Assembly: GCA_039707465.1 (NCBI GenBank)
Contig: CM077643.1
Location: forward strand, 377,449,919 to 377,513,918
Direction: 5' to 3'
Source: Rhabdophis nuchalis
Taxonomy: Eukaryota > Chordata > Lepidosauria > Squamata > Natricidae
DNA length: 64,000 bases
A program made the position numbers and the translations under genes. Position 1 is the first letter of the stretch; every line of letters begins with the position of its first letter. A model generated the notes under the pieces. The model worked only from the letters and a program-made list of their open reading frames with translations, searched no databases and had not been told where the DNA came from. Positions 11,201-21,593 of the stretch are shown here, piece after piece.

Positions 11201-11633
11201 GAACTATTTGTCTCTAATCTGATTTTGAAGCAAATGAAGGTGACTGTTTGAATGTCTTAATGATTTACTGGATAAAATGGCATTCCATTGAGAATACCTT
11301 AATGGCTGGATTCCCAGAATAGCTGTTCAAAATAAGCTCATAAATGTAACATACAGTAATGTGCCAGAATTGGCCCATATGCTTGGTGTTATCTTTGGTT
11401 AGACCTTAAGCTTTGTTGCATTCCAAACTGTCAATAAAAAAGTTAGTCATTTCCTGGATGGAATTGTGGGTCCAGGAAACAGCATTGCTATACAAGGTAG
11501 ATCTGGTTATACATGAGTTTAGTAAGCTGACCAAGAACAAACTAAGAAAGACAGAAATAATTTGAAGCCAAGTGAGACCTAGTGCAGAAAACTAATTCAT
11601 GTTCTTTCCAGATCCTTCAAGATCTACTTCTGA
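5083..11633 (+). CDS. CIB4: CIB4, last four coding exons (5' part outside window)
   Basis: CIB4 belongs to the calcium- and integrin-binding protein family, small EF-hand proteins that bind Ca/Mg and contact integrin tails or membrane partners. Four exons (5083-5224, 7676-7785, 8536-8624, 11612-11633) splice in a consistent frame with GT/AG borders at every junction seen. The reading begins [12 protein letters not shown], continues through [20 protein letters not shown], has EF-hand loops [12 protein letters not shown] and [12 protein letters not shown], and ends SFKIYF then stop. As I recall the family, this fits CIB4 better than CIB1, CIB2 or CIB3, notably NPFRDRIC and GMASVF. The exon phases are 1, 0 and 2. 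The first exons (N-terminus, first EF-like regions) were not found in 1-5082 and are assumed to lie upstream. The neighbouring genes FAM166C and OTOF support the assignment. Introns hold CR1, SINE, LTR and hAT insertions. Confidence 0.93.
5293..5548. mobile_element. hAT-type non-autonomous element, truncated
   Basis: It starts CAGAGGTGGTATTCAGC about 70 bases after the CIB4 exon donor and carries the same interior as 3261-3497, but lacks the right end. Confidence 0.7.
5549..6120. other. CIB4 intron, no feature recognised
   Basis: Mostly AT-rich single-copy-looking sequence between two hAT-type elements. Nothing supportable was seen. The same holds for 7197-7675 and 9313-9860 in the following introns. 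Confidence 0.5.
6129..6263. mobile_element. Hairpin hAT-type MITE, 135 bp
   Basis: Same hairpin family, subtype with GGTCTCCAACCTTTGCAACT. Flanked by TGTTAAAT at 6121-6128 and 6264-6271, a perfect 8-bp duplication. Confidence 0.88.
6385..7196 (+). mobile_element. tRNA-derived SINE split by a LINE
   Basis: The head GGCTCAGTGGTTAAGACGCT (6391-6436) resembles a tRNA B/A-box promoter region. The rest resumes at about 6895 (GGCAGTTCGAATCCC, AGCTTCTGCCAACCTAGCAG) and ends with CTTTACTTTTACC at about 7190. The intervening 6437-6894 is an L2-like fragment. Confidence 0.8.
6437..6894 (-). mobile_element. L2-like LINE 3' fragment inserted in a SINE
   Basis: On the - strand it reads [37 protein letters not shown] and [15 protein letters not shown], then a 3' UTR and an AAAGT tail (seen as TTTAC repeats at 6438-6455). 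It splits a tRNA-derived SINE: the SINE stops at GGTTGAC and resumes at TTGGCAGTTCG, so TTGRC looks like a short target duplication. Confidence 0.78.
7676..7785 (+). CDS. CIB4: CIB4 exon with third EF-hand
   Basis: The acceptor is TTTCCCAG. Two bases complete the Asp codon and 36 codons follow. The loop reads [12 protein letters not shown], with ligand positions 1, 3, 5, 9 and 12 acidic or Asn and Gly at position 6, so it looks able to bind metal; position 12 is Asp, which in this family favours Mg. The donor used here is GTAGGT right after the His codon, chosen because it keeps phase 0 with the next exon and gives [11 protein letters not shown], which aligns with the family. A second GT four bases downstream would shift the frame. 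Confidence 0.92.
7934..8339. mobile_element. hAT-type non-autonomous element, 406 bp
   Basis: The ends are CAGAGTTGGCAAATC and TTCGCCATCACTG, flanked by ACCTAGTA on both sides (7926-7933, 8340-8347), a perfect 8-bp duplication. The interior has tandemly similar segments with GGCACGC/GCATG motifs. Related copies are at 46001-46585 and 52107-52555. Confidence 0.85.
8536..8624 (+). CDS. CIB4: CIB4 exon with fourth EF-hand
   Basis: The acceptor is AAACAG and the donor is GTAAGA. The exon has 29 codons plus two bases (phase 2). It reads [20 protein letters not shown] and continues to SPDFL. The EF-hand loop [12 protein letters not shown] keeps the acidic ligands at 1, 3, 5 and 12, but has Arg instead of the usual Gly at position 6. 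The split codon with the final exon gives Gln. Confidence 0.92.
8853..9312 (+). mobile_element. CR1 3' end, 5' truncated
   Basis: It is nearly identical to the 3' part of the CR1 at 47.8-49.07 kb: [40 protein letters not shown] and [20 protein letters not shown], followed by a short ATTGT tail. It lies in the CIB4 intron just after the fourth EF-hand exon. Confidence 0.88.
9861..9995. mobile_element. Hairpin hAT-type MITE, 135 bp
   Basis: Same family, subtype CAGAGGTTCCCAAACTTGGC. Flanks CTATATGG and CTTATGGG are only roughly alike. Confidence 0.85.
10350..10574 (+). mobile_element. Sauria-type SINE
   Basis: The head GGCCGTGGTGGCACAGTGG has tRNA-like promoter character. It continues with GGCTCAAGGCTGACTCGGCC and a 3' end of GTATACAAGTGTAAGTGCTA. 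The family B LTR has inserted into its CTATTG tail, which resumes at 11174. Confidence 0.75.
10575..11173 (+). mobile_element. Solo LTR, family B, in the tail of a Sauria-type SINE
   Basis: It begins TGTTGTGGTCCGCCAGC and ends CTGGGTCAGAACA. A polyadenylation-like AATAAAA lies near 11106. It is flanked by GCTAT and GCTAC, a 5-bp duplication with one change, within the CTATTG tail of a SINE. The same family occurs in reverse at 28410-29441. Confidence 0.8.
11174..11611. other. CIB4 last intron end, no feature recognised
   Basis: Apart from the remnant of the SINE tail right after the LTR, nothing is recognised before the final exon acceptor. Confidence 0.5.
11612..11633 (+). CDS. CIB4: CIB4 final coding exon and stop
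   Basis: After the acceptor TTCTTTCCAG the sequence completes a Gln codon and reads SFKIYF then TGA. As I remember mammalian CIB4, it ends with a few more residues after the equivalent phenylalanine, so this copy ends slightly earlier. The coding part is only 22 bases and is placed by phase match and by homology of DFLQSFKIYF to the family C-terminus. Confidence 0.88.
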
Positions 11634-11790
11634 GAGACAAGAATGTGACAACATGGGAGGTTCAGGACCTTGTAACTGGAGGTGCACAAGACAACAAACG
11701 TTAACACTAAAAACTGCCATGAAAGATCAGATAACAAACCAGTCCATGTATTTTTGCAAAGAATATGCAAATAAACAATGATTCTGAGAA
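11634..11790 (+). other. CIB4: CIB4 3' UTR with polyadenylation signal
   Basis: AATAAA lies at 11770-11775, about 137 bases after the stop, in A-rich sequence. It is the first canonical signal after the stop and is followed within 80 bases by a SINE. The cleavage site was not determined. Confidence 0.55.
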
Positions 11791-11849
11791 CGAGAAGAAA
11801 AAAAAGTCATTTAGCTAAGTTTGTCTGTTCTTCCATCCACTGCAGTTAT

Positions 11850-12184
11850 AAAGGTAAAAGTTTCTCTTGCACATATATGGTAGTTGTTCCCGACTCTAGG
11901 GGGCGGTGCTCATTTCCGTGTCAAAGCAGAAAAGCCAGCACTGTCCGAAGACGTCTCCGTGGTCATGTGGCTGACATGACTAAATGCCAAAAATGCACGG
12001 AATGCTGTTATTTTCTCACCAAATGTGGTTCCTATTTTTCTACTTACATTTTTACATGCTTTTGAACTGCTAGGTTGGCAGAAACTGGGACAAGTAATGG
12101 GAGCTCACTCCGTTATGTGGCACTAGGGTTTCAAACTGCCAAACTGCTGACCTTTCTGATCGACAAGCTCAGCATCTTAGCCAC
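11850..12184 (-). mobile_element. tRNA-derived SINE, reverse
   Basis: The reverse complement runs from the tRNA-like head (GGCTAAGATGCTGAGCTTG) near 12184 to the AAAGGTAAAAG tail complement at 11850. It is the same family as at 6385-7196, and sits just after the CIB4 poly(A) signal. Confidence 0.82.
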
Positions 12185-12489
12185 TTTCATAGCAATGATA
12201 AACAATTTTTGTACGAGAAAGAGCATTTGACTGTACAATGCACTTAACTTTCTTTATAAAAGATTCCTCCTTACTAAATAGGAAATATTCATTCATTACT
12301 GCTTTATTTAGAGGTTTTCTAATCAATACTTAACCATAAAAGCTCTCAGTGCGAATACCATATCAGTTAAGAAACAGTGCCCTTTAAACTTTGAATATAA
12401 ATAGACACAATTAAGTAAGCAGAGATGAAATAACCAAGAGGACAGAGAAATTAGAGTAGTCCATGCTGTGTAACTATAATGGAGATTGT

Positions 12490-15400
12490 TACAATATCAC
12501 AGTATCGGGGGTTCCAAATGTATTCTAGGTGTGATCTCCTTTGCCTGTGGGAGTCTCCCCTCTCGCAGGCCTGGCCCCCTTATCTAACACGGGCCCACCT
12601 CGAGGATGGACTGATTGCTCCTGAGAGGTGGGCGAAGCGCAGACCAAGGGGTTTTTTATTTAAACATTTTATTCGACTTTTAGGGGGTTCCAGGGAGGGG
12701 GGGAGGGAGAGTCAGGTGGGGGTATGCCAAAAAGGGCCGGCAGGAAGCGGAAGTAGAGTAACGGAGGAGGGGGGAGGGGGGGTCGTTTCCACTGGGGTAT
12801 TTTCCATCAATACGGTCTTGGGGAGGGGCAGGGGCGGTGGGAAGGGGGATGGACATCACCAGTTGGAGGACCGGGGCCGCTGGTTATGGGTGGTCACGCG
12901 CTCCAACTCCCCCTGTCCCCATCGCAGACTAGGTGGGCAAGAACCACAGACCCGGGGCCCTAGGCTGATGCTATGCAACGCCAGGTCCGTGGTACAAAAA
13001 GCCCCTCTCATCCATGACCTTGTGTCAGAGGGGGACCCGGACCTGGTAGGCATTACGGAAACCTGGTTGGGCCACGAGGGAGGACATCCCCTCGTAGAAA
13101 TGTGCCCACTAGGATACCGAGCCTTCCATCAGCCTAGGGCCCTAGGGAGGGGTGGGGAGGTGGCGATTATGGTTAGGGAAGGTCTTGAGCCAAAGGAGAC
13201 CACGATCCCTCAGACGACCGGGTGCGAGTCCCTCCTTGTGAAGTGGGGCCTTGGGAGGCAGTTGGGCGTGTTAGTTGTATACCTGGCTCCTCGCTATGCA
13301 ACAACAGCCCTGCCCGAGCTCCTAGAGGTGATAGCCGAGGCGGCGGTTGAGACCCCCAGACTTTTAGTCATGGGGGACTTTAACCTGCCGTCGGCAGGTG
13401 AAACCTCTGGTGCAGCTCGGGAGTTCATGGCTTCCATGACAGCCATGGACCTGACCCAGGTAGTTTTAGGCCCTACTCACGAGGGCGGACACACCCTGGA
13501 TCTCATCTTCGTCTCGGGACAGTGGAGTAGTGATCTGGGAATAGGGGATTTAGTCATCACACCCCTGTCATGGACAGATCACGCTCTCCTTCGGCTCGAC
13601 TTTCCGATCGCTGCACCCCACTGCGGGGAGGCGGAACCGGACATTCCTATATGGTTCCGCCCCAGGCTCCTGATGGACCCGATAAGGTTCCAGAGGGAGC
13701 TTGGGCCAATTCCTGTGGACTTGCCCCGCGACTCGACTGAGGACCTAGTGGCTGCATGGTTAAGTGCGGCCACGGGGGCCTTGGACCGAGTTGCGCCCTT
13801 GCGGCCTCTCTTGCGGCGACGAACCACCTGGGCTCCTTGGTTTACCGAGGGGCTTAGGGAGATGAAGTGCCACAAGAGACGCCTAGAGAGCAGATGGAGA
13901 TCTTCTCACTCCGAAGCCGACCGAACACTAGTGAGAGACCATATTAGGACTTACTTAGTGGCGATAAAAGTGGCCAAACGTGAGTATTGTGCCACTCTTA
14001 TTGCATCCGCAGATAACCGCCCTGCCGCCCTGTTTGGGGTGACCCGCTCCCTCCTTCAACAGAGGCCGCGGGAAGCCCCTTTACAGGGTCGAGCAGAGGA
14101 ATTTGGGATTTATCTGCAGGAGAAAATCACTCGGATTCGGAACGAGCTACCCTCCATCGACAGTGGTCCAGTCGAGCAGGCCGAGGCTGTTCTTGTGACA
14201 CCATCCTGGGAGGAGTTTGATTTTGTTACCACCGAGGATATGGACAAGTTGTCAAAGAGACTTAGGGCTACCACATGTTTATTGGACCCGTGTCCCTCCT
14301 GGCTTGTACTGGCATCCTGGGAGACGACACGAGGCTGGCTCCAGGGCATTGTCAACGCATCTTTGAGTGAGGGGTCCTTGCCTGCCGTCCTGAAAGAGGC
14401 GGTGGTGAGGCCCCTCCTCAAGAAGCCGTCCCTGGATCCAGCATTATTAGAGAACTATCGTCCCGTCTCCAACCTCCATTTTTAGTGAAGGTTGTTGAGA
14501 GTGTAGTGGCTCAACAGTTTCCGCGACACTTGGAGGAACTTGATTATCTAGACCCGCGCCAGTCCGGCTTCCGACCCGGGCACAGCACCGAGACGGCATT
14601 GGTCGCGTTGGTTGATGATCTCTGGAGGGCGCGGGATAGAGGATATTCCTCTATCCTAGTCCTATTAGACCTCTCAGCGGCTTTTGATACCATCGACCAT
14701 GGTATCCTATTGCGCCGACTGGGGAGGTTGGGGTTGGGAGGCACCGTTCTGCGGTGGTTCTCATCCTACCTCTCTGGTCGGTCGCAATATGTGTTGGCAG
14801 GGGGGCAGAGGTCGGCCTCGAGGTCCCTCATATGTGGGGTTCCTCAGGGGTCGGTCCTCTCGCCCTTACTGTTCAAGACATATATGAAGCCGCTGGGTGA
14901 GATCATCCGTGGTTTTGGGGTGGGATATCATCTGTACGCTGATGATACTCAGTTGTACATATCCACCCCAGACCACCCCAACGATGCCGTCGAGGTTATG
15001 TCCCGGTGTTTGGAGGCCGTACGGATCTGGATGGGTGGTAACAAACTCAAGCTCAACCCGTCCAAGACTGAGTGGCTGTGGCTTCCGGCGCCCCGGTTCA
15101 GCCAGATTATTCCAACTCTGGCCATTGGGGGCGAAACACCGGCCCCCGTGGAGAGGGCGCGCAATTTGGGTGTCCTCCTGGATTCCCGGCTGTCTATGGA
15201 AGATCATGTGGCAGCCGTGGCCAGGGGGGCATTCCATCAGGTACGCCTGATGCGCCAATTGCGCCCCTTACTGGACCGGGGTGCCTTACGCACAGTCACT
15301 CAAGCACTCGTCACCTCTCGACTTGACTACTGTAATGCTCTCTACATGGGGCTCCCCTTGAGGTGCACCCGAAAGCTGCAGCTAGTCCAGAACGCAGCCG

Positions 15401-15975
15401 CGCGGGTGATTACGGGAGCGCCTAGACACTCCCACATAACACCTATCCTGCGCGAGCTGCACTGGCTCCCTGTGGTCTTTCGGGTGCGCTTCAAGGTTTT
15501 AACGACCATCTTTAAAGCGCTCCATGGCTCGGGGCCTAGTTATATGCGAGACCGCCTCCTGCCCCATACATCCCTCAGACCGATACGCTCCCACAGAGAG
15601 GGCCTCCTCAGGGTGCCGTCGGCTGGACAATGCCGACTGGCGACACCCAGGGGAAGAGCCTTCTCTGTGGCGGGCCCTTCCCTTTGGAACGACCTACCCC
15701 CTGAACTCCGCACCATCTCTGACCTCCGCCTCTTCCGCAAGTGTCTGAAGACACATCTATTCCATCTAGCCGGCCTAGCATAACCCCCATTACTGATTCT
15801 TAGATAGTTTTAAATTTGGGTTTTTTAAATTCGGTTTTTAGCGCAGGGTCTATTAGAATAAGTTTTTTAAAAATTTTATATGTTTTATATGTGTTTTAAC
15901 ATCCCTGTGCGCCGCCCTGGGTCCATTTGGAGAAGGGCGGGGTATAAATTTAATAAAATAAAATAAATAAATAAA
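12490..15975 (+). mobile_element. L2-like (CR1-group) LINE, near full-length, one frameshift
   Basis: This non-LTR retrotransposon encodes an apurinic-like endonuclease followed by reverse transcriptase, copying by target-primed reverse transcription. In the first frame (to 14485) the endonuclease has LMLCNARS, ITETW, VMGDFNLP and WTDHALL. The second frame (14485-15783) starts just after the end of the first and carries LLDLSAAFDTIDHGILLRRL, GVPQGSVLSPLLF and the catalytic YADD. The homologous reading passes from NYRPVSNL in frame one to VKVVE in frame two, so a small indel near 14475-14490 separates them. After the stop a 3' UTR ends CGCCCTGGGTCC...GGGGTATAAATT, then a TAAAA/TAAA tail at about 15950-15975. 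The same 3' end recurs as truncated copies elsewhere in the window. The clade call (L2 rather than another CR1-group clade) is from motif style. Confidence 0.85.
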
Positions 15976-16585
15976 CAGTTGTAAGTTGTGACATGGAAAG
16001 ATTGGAAGAACAAGATAAAGACTATAACACAACTAAAAAACATTTTAGCAGATATTAAATTAAATTGGTTAAATTTAATAAAATTAGAGAAATGGATAAA
16101 AGTGGAAGAAAGATTCAAGGAGAAAGATAGCAAAATTTGAAATGATTATAAAGGAATGTGAGAATATAGGGAAAGGAAGAACTGAGAAAATATATGGAAT
16201 ATTAACTGAATTAGAAGAGCAGGCAAAAGGTTTAAAATTAATTTGGGAATCAGATTTGGAAGAAATGGCTGATAATGATTGGAAAAATATTTGGAATAGA
16301 AGAGTATATAAGAATATGTCAGTTAGAGTTAAGGAAAATTGATATAAAGTGATATGGAGGTGGTACCTAACACCAAGTAAATTAAATCAAATAGATGATA
16401 AATATACAAATATTTGTTGGAGGTGCAAGAAAGAAGTTGGAACATATAAACATATATGGTGGGATTGTAATAGTGCAGAAAAAATATGGAACATGGTGTT
16501 TAGAGAAATTAGAGCACTGTTGAATGTAAATTTAAATATGTCACCGAGGATTGAATTACTGATGCTGGTGGAAAAATGGGATATA

Positions 16586-17193
16586 CCATATTTTTCGGAC
16601 TATAAGATGCACCGGAGTATAAGACGCACCAAGGTTTTGAAGAGGCAAATTACAAAAAAAGGTAGGTAGGTAGATAGAGGGAGAGAAAGAAAGAGAAATA
16701 CGGTATGTAGGTAGATAAAGGGATAGAGAGAGAGAGAGAGAAATACAGTGGGTAGGTAGGGAGAGAGAGAGTAGGGAGGTAGGTAAAGGGATATATAGAG
16801 AGAGAAATAGAAAGGGAGAGAGAAATACAGTAGGTAGGTAGGGGGAGAGAGTGTCTGTGTAGGTAGGTAGGTAGGTAGGTAGGTAGGTAGGTAGGTAGGT
16901 AGGTAAAGGGGGGAGAGAAAAAATACAGTAGGTACGGTATGTAGGGGGAGAGGGAGAATGTGTGTGTGTAGGTAGGTAGGTAGAAGGATGAGAGAGAAAT
17001 AGAGAGAGAGAAATACAGTAGGTAGAGAGGGAGAGAGAAAGTGTGTGTATAGATAGGTAGGTAGAAGGATAGAGAGAGAGAAATAGAGAGAGAAATACAG
17101 TAGGTAGGTAGGGAGGGAGTGTGTGTGTGTGTAGTTAGGTAGGTAGAAGGATAGAGAGAGAGAAAGAGAGAGAGAGAAATACAGTAGGTAGGT

Positions 17194-17229
<36 letters not shown>

Positions 17230-17786
17230 GGTAGGTAGATTTATGTTTTCAGGTGTATTTACCCATGTCCTGCAGAATGAAATCGCTGACAAACCTTAAG
17301 ACTTTGTTTCTGCTGGCACAGAAACATTTAAAGAGCCTTCCAAAAGGTGGGGGGGGGGGAGCCTTTGCACTCGGAAAACCTCCAAAACAGCCCATTTCTC
17401 CGTGAAAATTGGGCCTTTTTTTCAAATAAAAAGCATTACTAGCCTTGGCTTGTAGAGTGCTGGGGGGGGGGGGGTCAAAAATGAGCAAAAACCCCGCCCC
17501 TTTTATCGCAAAAACGGGCCATTTTTGTGTCAAATAAATTGCATGCATAGCCCTATGAAGGCTTATAGAGTGCTGATGGGGGCTGGGGGAGGGGGAAATG
17601 GCCCATTTGAGGCTAATTTCTGCCCTCCCCAGCCCCCAGGAGCTCTCTGGAAGCCTCCACAAGACTAGGCACAGCCAGTTTGGTGAAGGGGGCAAAAAAT
17701 GCTGTATTCGATGTATAAGACACACCCAGATTTTCAGCCTCTTTTTAGACGAAAAAAGGTGCATCTTATACTCCAAAAAAATATGG
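16586..17786. mobile_element. TA-target MITE carrying a tetranucleotide array
   Basis: The ends are inverted copies of CCATATTTTTCGGACTATAA and its complement, flanked by TA on both sides. The interior holds a GGTA/GAGA-rich tandem array (16662-17236) and then sequence with runs of G. The same ends occur at 22-274 and 55682-56663. The transposon class of this TA-target family was not determined. Confidence 0.7.
16662..17236. repeat. GGTA/GAGA complex tandem array
   Basis: Tracts of GTAGGTAG alternate with GGGAGAGAGAAATACAGTAG. In reverse complement this is the same unit as in the array at 50.7-51.75 kb. Confidence 0.85.
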
Positions 17787-18496
17787 TAAATGAAACAAAA
17801 AAGGAATTGATTGTAAATTTGATAATGGCTGCTGGATTGGTGATGGCTAAATATTGGGGACAAAATTGGGATATTTAAAGAAATAAGTAGTATAATGAAA
17901 TTTGGAGTATGGCAACAAATGATAAATTAACAACAGAAATAAAAAGGGATGATTAAAGGAAATAATTATATTGAAATATGAGGAATTTTATAAAATCAGT
18001 GTTGGTGCAAGGCAAAGGGAATAAACTTACTCAAGGATATATATTGTTTTGGAGGGAATAAAGGAACAATTGGAATATATTGTATATCTTTTAGTTATTA
18101 TAGATGAAGAAATATAATGGGGAGGGAGATCTCCAGGGGGTGGGGATGCACTGTAATATGTATTTTTTCCTTTTTTTGTATTCAGATGTATATGTACAGT
18201 ATTTGTATTATTTGTGCTTAAAAAATAATAGTGTTCATAGATGTTGTTGATAAATGGAAATAGGGCTTTGAATCAACATTGCTGGCTGTGTTGCATTTTT
18301 TCTTTTATGAATGCCCTGTTCCCAGAAGAAGCTGTGATACCAGAAGATGCTATTACAAAAAAAAAAATGATTTGAAAAAAATGACCTGACAAGATTATGA
18401 ACAACATGAACAAGAATTCATCACTGATATACAAAAAAAAAAATATTTTTTTAAAATGGATGAGGCTGTAAAAATTAAGAAGGAAAAAAAACATGC

Positions 18497-18791
18497 CAGG
18501 GGTGAAATCCAGCAGGTTCTGACAGGTTCTGGAGAACCGGTAGCGGAAATTTTGAGTAGTTCGGAGAACAAGCAAATGCCACCTGTGGCTGGCCCTCAGA
18601 GTGGGGTGGGAATGGAGATGTTACAGTATCCTTCCCCTAGAGTGGGGTGGGAATGGGGATTTTGCAGTATCCTTCCCCTGCCATGCCCACCAAGCCACAC
18701 CATGCCCACCAAGCCACTCCCACCAACCACACCATGCCCACCAAGCCACGCCCACAGAACAGGTAGTAAAAAAAAAAGGATTTCACCACTG
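18497..18791. mobile_element. hAT-type non-autonomous element
   Basis: It reads CAGGGGTGAAATCC to GGATTTCACCACTG, with flanks AAACATGC and AAAAATGC (7 of 8). The interior shows repeated GAGTGGGGTGGGAATGG and CCACCAAGCCAC units. Confidence 0.8.
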
Positions 18792-19214
18792 AAAAATGCC
18801 AAATAAATAGAGCAATTGGAATAATTTCTACCTGCTGGATTTATGAAAGAGGTTTGTTGACATTTGAAGACATTCAAGACAGGGAGTAATGCTCATTCAA
18901 ATGAATTAAAGGGAAGATTGTTTTATGTAAAAAGATGGAATATAAAGGCTTATTTGATCAGGGATCAAATGGGATCTGCTTTCTGGATATCTGATTGGGA
19001 ATGACATTGTGTGCTGGATTTGCTTATTGTTAAAAGAGTTGAGATACAGAATGATGAGTTTTATGTTTGTTAATCAATATGATTATTTTACTAAAATGCC
19101 AGGAACACTGCTTGATATTTTCAGTTACATGGAACATAGGCACAATAGCAAAATGAAAACTCCATGTTCAGAGATAGCATACCCCAAATACCATCTGCTT
19201 ATTCATTTCTTGAG

Positions 19215-19440
19215 TTTTTTTGTATATGTACCTTCAGGGCTTCAAGTCGATCTTGATTCCTGGCAACTTCCCAAACACGTCCCTGCAATTTTCTTGACAG
19301 GGTTAAGGAAGTGGTTTGCCATGGCCTCCATCCTCAGGCTGAGTACAAGTGATTGGTCTAAGATCACCCAGCCAATTTGTGGCTAAGACAAGATTAGAAC
19401 TCAAGGTCTCCCAGTTTCCTACACCAAATCGATTCATATT
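19215..19440 (-). mobile_element. MIR-like or other old SINE relic
   Basis: On the + strand it shows GGCTTCAAGTCGATCTTGAT, AAGTGGTTTGCCATGGCCTC and AAGATCACCCAGCCAATTTG, a pattern I know from dispersed vertebrate SINE relics. The family is uncertain. Confidence 0.45.
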
Positions 19441-19624
19441 AGATTATTAACTTTGACTAAGTCATTATTTCCAAGTGTCAACAATTCATCTCAGGGAAGG
19501 AGGTGTAAGCTAGTTTTACCTTGTTTATACAGAAAAAACAAGCATGAAATTGAAGCCAGCATGAATGAATGATACGTAATAGGGGTTAACAGCTGATCAT
19601 CTCCAGTACATCAGTTTTATGGAA

Positions 19625-20005
19625 TACTAGCTGATAACCCGGCGTTGCCTGGGCATTGATTTATCCTACTCCTGTATTAGACAGGATTTCTAATGTTGGA
19701 TTTTCCCCCTTACCAGAGGGAGCACCCTTGTGGAGTACTGAAAACATTACTATGGCAACTCCACTGCACTGAACAATAGAAGCCATTTTACGGCAGTACG
19801 GTAGAATCCATTTTAAGGCACAACAGGCTTTATCTTAACAGAACACACACCCTGAGGGGTGTTAGGGGTGTCTTACCCCCCCCCCCCCCATTATTTGTTC
19901 TCAGAGAGTAAGTCATCTGTGTACCAACTTTGGTTGAAATTGCTTGAGGCGTTCCAGAGTGATGCGGAACATACACACACACAGCCATTTTTATATAGAT
20001 AAAAG
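19625..20005. repeat. Dispersed repeat of uncertain class
   Basis: It opens ACTAGCTGATAACCCGGCGT, includes GTACCAACTTTGGTTGAAAT and ACATACACACACACAGCC, and ends TTTTATATAGAT. This pattern recurs in many vertebrate genomes as I remember it, but I cannot name its class. It lies just downstream of the FAM166C stop. Confidence 0.4.
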
Positions 20006-20151
20006 AAGATTGTATAACACAAGTATTCCTAGGCAACAAGGCATGGGGAAGAATATCAACTTTATGATTTTCCACTCTTCAAACTTTTTTTACTCCCAAG
20101 CTCTGACTTTCCTCTCAAGGGCTGTACGGGAAGAGCAGCCTTCTTCTTCAC

Positions 20152-20296
20152 TCAGGCTCTGAACTCAAAAAAGCTGTCTCGGACTGATCTCTCCTGTGCA
20201 CTGACTCTCTTTCCTGAGGGGAAAGTCTGATACGTCCGTAGATTCTCTGGCGAGATGCGCTGGAGGTGCCACATTGCTTTGGCACTCAGTGGTGGG
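20152..20296 (-). CDS. CIMIP2C: FAM166C exon 4 with stop
   Basis: The acceptor is TTTCCTTTAG. One base completes a Leu codon, then 47 codons run to TGA. It reads [20 protein letters not shown], then [20 protein letters not shown] and SFFEFRA, matching the family C-terminus closely. No canonical AATAAA was recognised in the 250 bases downstream on this strand. Confidence 0.94.
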
Positions 20297-21494
20297 CTAA
20301 AGGAAAGGGGGTGAGAAGAACAAGCACACAATGGTTGTATCACTGACCCCAGAAAATGCAGTATGAATGTAATAGAATCCTAGATGATAAATTGGGGGAA
20401 GGGGATCCTGGAGGAAATGAAGTTCTCCGTTTGAAAAAGGATTCTGGTTGGAGCTCACCTGAACTGAAAAGATTTATTTATTCTGGGAGCAGTCTTAACC
20501 CCAAATCTCACCAGACATTCTAGCAGCACACATAATAATCTGAATTGGTTAAATATTGCTTGTGTGTGTGAATAAAAAGTCCCCAGCTACTTAGTCTAGG
20601 AAGTATCAGTATCCAGTGAGACCCTGCACCGTAAGTATATTGGCAAGGCCTCAAGAAATCGTTTTTTCCAGACTTCCGGAGGAAGAAATGGCAGACTGAA
20701 GATGGTTCCACAAAAGAGTGGGGTGACACCCACTGCAGAATGAAGAAGAACCAGTGAGCAGAGCACTTCTATAATTCCTCTCCAGGCAAGAGGTCTTGAG
20801 ATCACCCATAAGTGCTCCAGACAGCTGTTCCTTGCAAGGAACTGCAAGATTTCCTCTCTTTTTTCTGTACCTTCTACTTTGCTATTTTTCTCTTTGTGTG
20901 GGTATAATCTATCTGTCTGTCTGTCCGTTCATCTGTCCATCCTTCCATCCGTCCACCTACTACCTACCTACCTACCTACCTACCTACCTACCTACCTACC
21001 TACCTACCATGTTCAAAACTGTCTCTTTCCACACTGATCAACAACAAAATACACATGGTGTTCAGTAGTCAAGAAATGTGTTCCATACCATGGCTTTGGT
21101 ACAACATAGATTTTCAGCAGTCCTTTCTCTCCAGATGGTTTTCTTAGATAACTAGGTGCGCAAAATGGTTCAATTGCTTTGGTTTAGATCGGGATGTCAA
21201 ACTTGGGTTGCCACAGCAGCGTCACGTGACATATCATGACCTTTTTCTCCTTCGTTAAACTGGGCCTGGACATGGCCAGTGTGTGATTCATCTGGCCCTG
21301 AGTTTGACAACCCTGGTTTAGATGTTACTACAACATGACTGCTTGGATAAATGACTTTAATTTTTGCAAGGCTGGGCCTCTTTGGAACTAACCTCCTGCG
21401 GTTGGTCAACTCTTTTTTGTGCATGTGTGTTTCTACTAGACAGCAATCCCCTAAGGTGAATATGGTCAACATATTATTTATAATTGGTCTATTA

Positions 21495-21593
<99 letters not shown>

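Larger units (their letters stand above)
15976..18240 (+). mobile_element. L1-type LINE 3' end, split by a MITE
   Basis: A-rich sequence with frames reading ENIGKGRTEKIYGILTELEE, then WKNIWNRRVYKNMSV, then IWRWYLTPSKLNQI and ICWRCKKEVGTYKHIWWDC. This is the C-terminal part of an L1 ORF2, including the Cys-x2-Cys...His-x4-Cys knuckle. There is at least one stop between the pieces. The 1.2-kb MITE at 16586-17786 interrupts it. Downstream to about 18240 is AT-rich 3' UTR-like sequence. Confidence 0.7.

Noticed and set aside
17249..17863. 204-residue - strand frame
   Set aside because: It runs across the end of a MITE and microsatellite sequence. No conserved motif.
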